A stretch of DNA of 64,000 nt, from contig KQ964247.1 of assembly GCA_001566295.1 (NCBI GenBank), positions 2,108,001-2,172,000 on the forward strand, given 5' to 3'. The notes beneath the pieces are model-generated. The model was not told the origin of the DNA. It made no database searches and was given only the letters and a program-made list of their open reading frames with translations. This stretch comes from Microdochium bolleyi (taxonomy: Eukaryota > Ascomycota > Sordariomycetes > Xylariales > Microdochiaceae). Every line of letters starts with the position of its first letter. Within the stretch, counting starts at the first letter, position 1. This document shows positions 55,780 through 64,000 of the stretch, piece by piece. The position numbers and the translations under genes were made by a program.

Positions 55780-58567
55780 ATGTCGTCAGACGCCGATCAT
55801 AAGAAGAAGGCCAACCTGACGTGAGTCTTGTCCTCATTGCCAAGAGCACCACACTTTGTACTACTCTCGTCTTCGGATAGCTAACTCCCTGTGCAGCGAC
55901 GTGTCAGGCGCCGACATCAAAGAGGTAAGAGCCTCGTTGCCTCGATCCCGGGCAAAAGCGTGATGCATGCTGACATCTGCCATTAGGAGAATGACACCTC
56001 GACCGCGATCCTCAAGAAGAAGAAGAAGCCCAACCAGTTGATGTGAGCATTCCCATGCTGCCACCTTGCAGTCGTGACCAGTCGCTAATCCGCGCCTTTT
56101 TAGGGTCACCGATGCCGTCAACGATGACAACTCCGTCATTGCCCTGTCCAACAACGACATGGAGCAGCTCCAGCTGTTCCGTGGCGATACCGTTCTCGTC
56201 CGTGGCAAGAAGAGGAAGGACACTGCTCTGATCGTTCTTGCCGACGATGATCTCGAGGATGGGCAGGCCCGAATCAACAGAGTCGTCCGCCACAACCTGC
56301 GTGTCAAGCACGGTGACATGATCACTGTTCACCCCTGCCCGGACATCAAATACGTGAGTCGACGCTTGTCTGCGATCTTCCTGGCACGATTGAGGGAAAG
56401 AGTTGCTAACGCCATCATCTCCTCTATAGGCCAAACGCATTGCTGTCCTCCCCATTGCCGACACCGTCGAGGGCCTCACTGGCTCGCTTTTCGACGTCTT
56501 CCTTGCTCCATACTTCAGAGAGGCGTACCGCCCCGTACGCCAAGGCGATTTGTTCATCGTGCGAGGTGGTATGCGTCAGGTCGAGTTCAAGGTTGTCGAG
56601 GTCGACCCCCCCGAGTACGGAATCGTCGCTCAGGACACAGTCATCCACTGCGAGGGTGAGCCCATCCAGCGGGAGGAAGAAGAGAACAACCTCAACGAGG
56701 TCGGCTACGACGACATCGGTGGTTGCCGCAAGCAGATGGCCCAGATCCGTGAGATGGTCGAGCTGCCTCTCCGCCACCCTCAGCTCTTCAAGTCGATTGG
56801 TATCAAGCCTCCCCGTGGTGTCCTACTCTTTGGCCCTCCCGGTACTGGTAAGACGCTGATGGCGAGAGCCGTGGCGAACGAGACTGGCGCCTTCTTCTTC
56901 CTCATCAACGGCCCGGAGATTATGAGCAAGATGGCTGGTGAATCCGAGTCGAACTTGAGAAAGGCGTTCGAGGAGGCCGAGAAGAACTCACCAGCTATCA
57001 TCTTCATCGACGAGATCGACTCCATCGCCCCCAAGCGTGACAAGACCAATGGCGAGGTCGAGCGCCGTGTCGTCTCCCAGCTATTGACGCTCATGGATGG
57101 CATGAAGGCTCGCTCCAACATTGTCGTCATGGCTGCCACCAACCGCCCCAACTCGATCGATCCTGCTCTCCGTCGTTTTGGCCGTTTCGATCGCGAGGTC
57201 GATATTGGCGTTCCCGACCCTACCGGCCGTCTCGAGATCCTCCAGATCCACACCAAGAACATGAAGCTTGGTGATGACGTCGACCTTGAGCAGATCGCTT
57301 CCGAAACTCACGGCTACGTCGGTTCCGATGTTGCTGCTCTCTGCTCTGAGGCTGCCATGCAGCAGATTCGTGAAAAGATGGACCTCATCGACTTGGACGA
57401 GGACACTATTGACGCCGAGGTTCTTGACTCCCTCGGTGTCACCATGGAGAACTTCCGGTTCGCGCTCGGTGTCTCGAATCCGTCTGCTCTTCGTGAGGTT
57501 GCCGTTGTCGAGGTTCCTAACGTTCGCTGGGAAGACATTGGTGGTCTCACCGAGGTCAAGCAGGACCTCAAGGAGAACGTCCAGTACCCCGTCGACCACC
57601 CCGAGATGTTCCTCAAGTTCGGCCTTTCGCCGTCGCGTGGTGTCCTCTTCTACGGACCCCCGGGTACTGGTAAGACAATGCTGGCCAAGGCTGTCGCCAA
57701 CGAGTGCGCGGCCAACTTCATCTCTGTCAAGGGTCCCGAGCTCCTCAGCATGTGGTTCGGTGAATCCGAGAGCAACATCCGTGACATCTTCGACAAGGCC
57801 CGCGCGGCTGCGCCCTGTGTCGTCTTCCTTGACGAGCTGGACTCTATTGCCAAGGCTCGTGGAGGCTCTGTTGGTGATGCTGGTGGCGCCTCTGACCGTG
57901 TCGTCAATCAGCTCCTGACAGGTGAGTCGTATTTACCATTCTCAAGTTGCTTGACTGTTCATGATACTGACTCGTCTTGACAGAAATGGACGGTATGACT
58001 TCCAAGAAGAACGTCTTCGTTATTGGTGCTACCAACAGACCTGAGCAGCTCGACCCGGCTCTGTGCCGTCCCGGTCGTCTCGACTCTCTCATCTACGTCC
58101 CTCTGCCCGACGAGGAGGGTCGCCACAGCATCCTGAAGGCTCAGCTCCGCAAGACTCCTGTCGCTGCGGACATCGACCTCAACTTCATCGCCTCCAAGAC
58201 GCACGGCTTCTCCGGTGCCGATCTGGGTTTCATCACCCAGCGTGCCGTCAAGATTGCCATCAAGGAGTCCATCACCTTGGACATCGAGCGCCAACGTGCC
58301 AAGGAGGCCCAGGGTGGCGACATGGACGTCGATGAGGATGTCGAGGACCCCGTCCCTGAGCTCACCAAGCGTCACTTCGAGGAGGCCATGCAGATGGCTC
58401 GCCGCTCGGTCTCGGATGTTGAAATCCGCAAATACGAGGCCTTTGCTCAGCAGATGAAGAACACCGGCCCTGGTGCCTTCTTCAAGTTCCCGGACCAGGC
58501 TGATGGCGGTTCGGGCGGTGCCGACAACTTCGGCCAGGCTGGTGATGACGATGGCCTTTACGACTAA
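55780..58567 (+). CDS. CDC48: AAA+ ATPase Cdc48 (p97/VCP)
   Basis: Hexameric segregase that extracts ubiquitylated proteins from membranes, chromatin and complexes for the proteasome (ERAD and related routes). Six exons, 55780-55820, 55897-55924, 55987-56042, 56104-56353, 56430-57921 and 57984-58567, with introns of 61-76 nt, give 816 residues. The N domain (NQLMVTDAVNDDNSVI onward) is followed by D1 with Walker A GPPGTGKT at 260-267 and Walker B FIDEID near 317, then D2 with Walker A at 534-541 and Walker B VVFLDELD near 589. Arginine-finger regions and the C-terminal acidic tail ending DDDGLYD (partner-binding motif) are intact. The three small first exons (41, 28 and 56 nt) crowd the N-terminus, which is common in fungal CDC48. 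Confidence 0.98.
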
Positions 58568-59755
58568 GCGTTTTGGGACTTGCATCTTCTGCTGGTATCA
58601 CTAAGTAGATCTAGATAAGGCGCTTAGCTCGGCACCAGATGGAAACTGAGTTCTCATGTATTTTACAAGTGGCTCTCGATCTCGGCAGTCTTTGTCAGAT
58701 ACGGGATCGAGCTGCTTCGATGATGACGCAGAGTCTTGCTGACGGCGGACTAGATAGCCAAGCAGTCTCTGATCTTTCGATCAGGCTGATCTCGTTTACG
58801 AAGATAAGAATAACGATAGATTCATTAATTTCCTGCCAGGTCTTGAATGGATGATATATTGTGCTGAATGTCTACGTCTGCTCTGACATTCCTTCCGTAT
58901 GCTGTCAGAGCTTTGGGGAGCGGGCCTGCGTCTACGGTCGTGACTCCACATCGATCGGAAGGTTTGATGGCAGTGCCTTGAGGTAACCATGCGACACTGA
59001 CAGGATGAGCGAGCTTTCATTGAATTTTGGCCGATAACGCCATGCTCCCATAAAACACATAAGCCAAAGATTAAACCACTAGAGTTACAGAATGAATGCT
59101 CTTCCCACCAACGTCCCACCAGACCTCGCCGTTACGTATTGCTTCACACACCTTGTGCCACCACTTTCGCCTGCACGCCATGACCCCTTCGTAACTGCTC
59201 CTTTCTTTCCCTATCCCATGTGTGACCTTTGCTCCTGCCATGCGCGCTGTGCTGATGCTGCTGGGTTCTGTGCGTGGGTGCCGGCAGCACAACTGGAAGG
59301 AGCCGGAAGAAGGTGGTGGGCCGTGGGTTGTATGCCTTGCCTCGCCTCGCCTCTTCTTGTGCTTTTGCCATATTGCGCGCCAGACTTCTGACATATCCGA
59401 CAGTATCTTTTCTGTTGTGTTGACTCCCTCGTCTGTCTGGATTGAAATTGTTCTAGTGGGTAGGCTGGCAGGATGCTCGTTTTTCTCCCTCTGTTGTTTT
59501 TGTTGTTCTTCTCTTCTTGTCGCACTGGCTGCTGAGCCTGGTCTTGCTTGCTGCTGCGCACTTCGATGTTGAACTCGTAGTAGCTCGACTGGGAGCGGGA
59601 TCCCGACTAGAACACCATGGCGCAGGTGGCGGGGAAGACGGAGGATAAGACGTCGAAGTCGGTGGCAGTGTAGCCGGGAGCCGGCACGGCGGCGACCTCG
59701 CACGTGGTATGCTGCGCACGAGAGGGAGAGGGAGAGAAGGGGGCGACGGCGACGC
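58568..59755. other. convergent intergenic region CDC48 / small unknown protein
   Basis: 3' ends of both genes. Overlapping frames (such as 59071-59820 on the minus strand) show no domain. I see no gene. Confidence 0.45.
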
Positions 59756-60421
59756 TTAGCCGCCGCTACCTCCTGCTGGGCCGCCACTGGCGCTGTTGTC
59801 GATCTCGCACACGGCATCAAGGCTCTCCCGCGTTACTTTGAGGACCTCCTCGACGACCGAGGCGGGCACGGCCAGGTTACCGGGCCCGCCGCTGCCGTCT
59901 GCTGTGCCGTTTGTGCTGCCGTTGGCGCGACCCGCGCCGTTCGTCGCTCCGTTCGTTGTCGTTGAGCCGTCGGCTCCAGCCGCGTCGCCGCTGGAGGAGG
60001 AGGAGGACGCCGCCGTGGCTGTCTCGTGCCGGACGTCCTCGAGGACGCGCCGGATGAGTTGCGGGAAGGTGGTGACCTCGCCGCTGCGCAGGAGGGACAT
60101 GGCGTGGGCTTGTACGGCGGTCGGCCAGTTGGAGCTGTCCGAGTTGAGGGTGTGCAGGAGGCGTTCTTGAATCCTGTTGAGGGAAGGGGGAGGTTAGCTC
60201 TCTCTGGATCTCGAAAGTGGTCATTCTGGAGGCGGGGACCAGCTTCGCGTGGCCTGCTCAGGGGAGTCCGGAGACGGGGAAAGAAGGACGGACTTGACAA
60301 TGTGGCCGTCGCTGATGAGCAGCGTGTTGATCTGGGAGCGCAAGTCCGGGTCGAGGGTCGCGGGGGTGTGGTTGGCCGCCGAGGCGGGCACCTTGGCTGG
60401 CGTCGAGGGCGGTTGCGACAT
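59756..60421 (-). CDS. small protein of unknown function with helical core
   Basis: Exons 60421-60294 and 60173-59756 with a 120-nt intron give 181 residues. I do not recognise a named family. The N-terminus is Pro/Ala-rich. A predicted helical core begins LDPDLRSQINTLLISDGHIVK/IQERLLHTLNSD and continues NWPTAVQAHAMSLLRSGEVTTFPQLIRRVLEDV. A low-complexity Ala/Ser/Gly/Asn/Thr linker follows, then a second helix (PASVVEEVLKVTRESLDAVCEID) and a Gly-rich end. The pattern of one patterned core plus a low-complexity linker argues that it is a real, conserved gene. The donor GTCCGT is weak, but it is the only choice I found that joins the frames cleanly. It is convergent with CDC48. Confidence 0.72.
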
Positions 60422-61150
60422 GATCGAGGGACAATAGGCGCTGTGCTTTGGGGAAAGCTCTATGGGGGTTGTGTGTGGTGGTGTTTTCCGGTGCTGCTGC
60501 AGCCTGAGCTGCAAATGCCGAAGGTCAGTGGCGCGAGAATTAGTCGTCTCACGATGGGCTGTGACGCAACTGTTGCAGGAGCGAGCTTGAGCTGTGCAGA
60601 TTACCTTCAGGTACGCAGGCTGGAGCCACGAGGCTGGCCCAGTGCCGGGCGAAAACGCGGTCGGCGTGACGGGGGTGGACCGCCCAAGGGTGGCGAGGCT
60701 GAAGCTCAGCGTATGCTATCGATAACTCTCCAGCTCTCGCTCCTCAGCTGGACGATCCACAGCCCAGCGCTGCCGCTGCCCCGCTCCCGCGTCCGTCCCC
60801 CGCGAATCCGCCATCCTGCAGGGATTGCCAGGCTGCCCTCTGCCTCCGAGCACTTCGTGAGATCGCTGCGATGAAGTCCACTTGCACATCTTGTCGTCCT
60901 GTGCATGCCTCGGTGCTCTGCCGCTGCACCGTGTTGCACACCGAGTTGCTGCAGTCTGCTTGTTGCGCGGCCTCCTGAGGCATGCTCCTGAGCAGCAGCC
61001 ACCACTCGCACAGAAGGCGACGTCGGAGAGCCAGATCAAGCGAGACCTGCATACCACCCACGCAAGGAGCTGACTGAGAAATCATGCTGACCGCACAGCT
61101 ACCGCCATCACAGGAGACACGCATCGACGCGGAAAAAGAAAGCGCCTGGT

Positions 61151-61194
61151 TTGTGTGCGGGTGTGTGTCTGTGTCTGTGTGTACGCGCGCGCAT
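61151..61194 (+). repeat. TG/TC microsatellite
   Basis: Imperfect TGTGTC and TG repeat ending in an alternating CG run. Confidence 0.85.
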
Positions 61195-61854
61195 GCGCTT
61201 GGTTGCTGTCCGCGCAGGCGGCGAATCCCACTATCCTGCCACGAATCTCGGTGGTGAGGTGGCCGTCGTCGACTGGACGTTCGTCAGACCTCCGTCACAT
61301 TCCTCAGCATGTGTATCTCCCAATCGCGAGAGTCTTCCTGATGTAAGAGAGCATCACACCTCTGACGAGGGGGCAAGACAAGGCAAGGTAAGGCAAGGCA
61401 ATGTACCTGCAGGCTTCCTCCCGGCTGTCTCCATGCAAGTCACCAGAAGCGCCCTCCACTTCCTCTATCGCAAAGGGTGGCCTGAGGGAACGGGAAGTTG
61501 TGCTTGATACCACCCCTTCCCTATCAGGATCGAGTCTCAACATGGCACTCGAGCTGAGAAGGAGGGGCCTTCAGTCTTGGTAAGCAAGATGGGAGCATGG
61601 CAACTGGGAGTGATCCCCCAGCCGACGTCTCTGTCCTCCCGCGGCGTGATAGAAGTATAAAATGCGCGATCGTCGTCACTATGCCCGTCAGCACATGGAG
61701 CAGCCCGCACCAATGTCACAGCGAGCGGTCACCAGGATCGTGTCTCAGCCAGATGTCATACCCCAGAGTCCCTCAGAGTCATGGTCTGTCACAGTTCAGT
61801 GCGTGGGCAGGGCGTCAGAAGCGAGTGGTCGCTGCTGAGGTCGGCACTCTGCAC

Positions 61855-61870
61855 CACACACACACACACA
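61855..61870 (+). repeat. (CA)8 microsatellite
   Basis: Eight uninterrupted CA units in gene-free sequence. Confidence 0.85.
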
Positions 61871-64000
61871 AATACGCACGCCCCAGTGCAGGCGGACAAT
61901 AACGGCATGGCTTGCATGGCACACCTGCATCATGCAAGTCGATCCGCATTCGGCAGTGCTTTGGGATGGATGAGAGGGAAGCCTCGATACTCTCTTTTGT
62001 CTGTCACACGCGAGCGGGATCGGAGTATGACGCGCCTCGTGTGTGGCCCCCCATAGCGACATTCGGGTGTATGTGATCTTATTAGAAGCGAGATAATAAC
62101 CCGATGTCACGGAGCGACGTCGCCGGTGAAGCGTGGAGGATGAGAGATTTCGCAGATCCTGGGATCCACCCGGGTTTGCTCACATGCATGCGGCAAGCAT
62201 CAGCACAGGCAAAGATAGTCCTATCATTACCATTGGGCTCTGTCATGATCGCGCTTGCATTCCCGCTGTTGCAGCGACCACTGGGTGAAGTCTTGATCCG
62301 CCACAGCAAGTGTCTCGCTCAGCAGATCCAAGTCACTAAGATTCATGAAGCCTAGCCCTCCATGTCTCCTCTGGATGGCAAGATTATTGAATGTACATAG
62401 CGACCTACCTGCTGGCGGTGCGAGCATAGGCCGCCCCACGACATAGCCCGTCGGTTTAGAGATATCCAAGGATGTTCCGTTCTCTCGCGGAAACGAAATG
62501 GCACGACAATATGGACCGTCGTTCTCCGCTCAGAGCGTGGCCGTGGAGTCTGCTCTGTCAGGACAAACCCGAAGAGCACTGTAGTCAACAAGATCAACGA
62601 CGCAATGGACTTCCATCCCGCGCAGTTTTCACTCCGGAACGGCATGTGAGACAGCTGGTGGCAGCAGCAACCTCGACTCTCCAGTAATGCCTGCGGACAT
62701 GACGAGATTGGGATGCGTCCACGGAGCCGAGAGCCCGTCACTGATCCCGTCTCATGCACGATAAGCAAAAGCCTGCTCAAGGCAGCCATCCGCCTCTGCT
62801 TGACAGCAGGTGGCAAAGGCCTCCAGCTGATGATATCCTCAAAATCAAACGCTTGCCCGGAACACTGGATACTTGTGCTGTGCTGTCTTTAGTATATAGC
62901 ACAGTCACTTATGCAATGGCTGACATGATGCGTCATCGTAGTGACCTGGAGGAGGAGACTGCCCACGTCTGCACCTGTTGGAAATCCTAGAATGCTTCAG
63001 GATTCGCCCATGTGTCCCTGCAATTCATGCAAGCCGATAGTAGGTCAGCTGCTGCGTCCTTTGATAGAGTGTCCGATCAGGGGTTTCTGGAAGGTCGAGC
63101 GGGATCCTGGGCCAGCATGCCGGTCTTCTGTCTTGATTAAGACACGGCCGGGGGCTGAACAGTCTGATAAACTTTCGAGAACAGGCCCTGCCCCGGCATC
63201 ACCTGTGACTGGCTCCTCGAAAGCTGGGGTGCCGGCACCATGCTGCTCATGTCCCGGCGTACATACATAGCGGTGAGGACTCCTAACGTCGAGGTAACAT
63301 GGGGGGAGTGCCAAGCAGCGGCGCAACGTGGTTCCGGGCTCACGGAACCTCCCCGGTTCTGGCTGCATAAAAGTTGAGCTGGGGCCTCCTGGGAAGCTGA
63401 AGCATTTGGGATGCCCAGACGGCCCAAGCCGTTGACCTCATCCGCCTCTGTCGCGCGGCGAGTGCATCTAGGATGGGCTTGACCGGCGACTCGGAGCCTG
63501 ACACGTTGCGAAACAGCGAGTCAAGTATGGGTTCGAGGCGGTGTCGGACGGCCATGGCTGACACTCGCAGCCGAGGATTGACGAAACTGGTGACTGCTGG
63601 AGTTTCGATTTGAAAGCGAGGATGCGAGCCCACGACACACACACTTGTCAGCCTACATCCGACCGGTGACGAGGACGAGATACCGATGCCCAACGCAGAC
63701 GGTCTATGCGAATGGGAGGTAATACTACTGGCTGGGAACCAACATCGAAGCTCAAAGTCCACGTTCAGGCGCCTGATTCGAAGGCGAGTGCGCAGGTGGT
63801 GGTGGCGTCCTCAGCTATCGGGCTGTAGTACTCTTCGTCACAGTGATGGCCGCTGTAGTCTCGAAGCAGCAAGCATACCTGGCCGTGGCTGCATCTCTGA
63901 CTGGTGGGATGAAGAGGTCGTCAGGCTGCTGCCAGAGGCACGGCCCGAGGCCTACTTATCGAAGTGCACGGCCGTGTGATGGGTGACATTTTGAGGTGCG

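Larger units (their letters stand above)
60422..64000. other. 3.6-kb right-hand region without a supported gene
   Basis: Starts with the promoter of the small unknown gene. It holds a TG/TC and CG dinucleotide tract (61151-61194), a GGCAA-type repeat (about 61378-61400) and (CA)8 at 61855-61870. Frames such as 62352-62816 (-) and 63340-63762 (-) have no recognisable product. A gene running off the right edge cannot be excluded. Confidence 0.4.

Noticed and set aside
63340..63762. 140-codon minus-strand frame near the right edge
   Set aside because: No recognisable product and no flanking exons; cannot be supported without sequence beyond the window.

Overview
The window is nuclear DNA of a filamentous ascomycete (Pezizomycotina, most likely Sordariomycetes). 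The evidence is the short GT-AG introns (mostly 53-83 nt, with CTAAC-like branch sites), the compact protein-coding genes on both strands separated by promoters and pyrimidine-rich leaders, and protein families that read as filamentous-fungal (Atg15 with C-terminal PGW-GC repeats, a Ran1-type kinase, a VPS9-domain protein with long disordered flanks, alpha-actinin). I see no operons, no CRISPR array, no rRNA, no convincing tRNA and no recognisable transposon. I cannot name the species.

I support 20 protein-coding genes, nearly all housekeeping. Left to right: CAF1/POP2 deadenylase (+), FYV10/GID9 ubiquitin ligase subunit (-), CBF1-type bHLH factor (+), eIF5/TIF5 (+), a large disordered Trp-dotted protein of unknown function (-), CAB5 dephospho-CoA kinase (-), ADE5,7 purine enzyme (-), ATG15 autophagic lipase (-), a VPS9-domain Rab exchange factor (+), alpha-actinin with a long N-terminal extension (-), a DLD2/D-2-hydroxyglutarate dehydrogenase (-), TIM8 (+), RPL25/uL23 (-), BMT2 rRNA methyltransferase (+), a short-chain dehydrogenase (-), UTR4 enolase-phosphatase (-), a Ran1/Ksp1-type kinase (+), an AVT1-like vacuolar amino acid transporter (-), CDC48 (+), and a conserved-looking small protein of unknown function (-). 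Exon boundaries were worked out by hand from splice signals, reading-frame arithmetic and family continuity.

Gene density is high from 0 to 40 kb. The stretches at 36.5-39.0, 40.1-45.7, 53.3-55.8 and 60.4-64 kb hold no gene I can defend. They contain simple repeats, a poly-A run and several copies of a near-palindromic GTACTCCGTAC-like motif that I found only outside coding sequence.

The genes do not form a pathway cluster, but several share themes: mRNA turnover and translation (CAF1, eIF5, RPL25, BMT2), proteolysis, autophagy and vacuole (FYV10, ATG15, VPS9 protein, CDC48, AVT1-like), and nutrient signalling (Ran1-type kinase).

The strongest unexplained signals are regulatory. The kinase is preceded by about 1.5 kb of sense strand with no ATG at all, ended by two tiny upstream ORFs that both encode Met-Ser-Leu-stop with different codons. 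The eIF5 leader carries two uORFs in poor start context. The Trp-dotted, Asn/Ser-rich tail of the 857-residue protein resembles GW/WG-type binding platforms.
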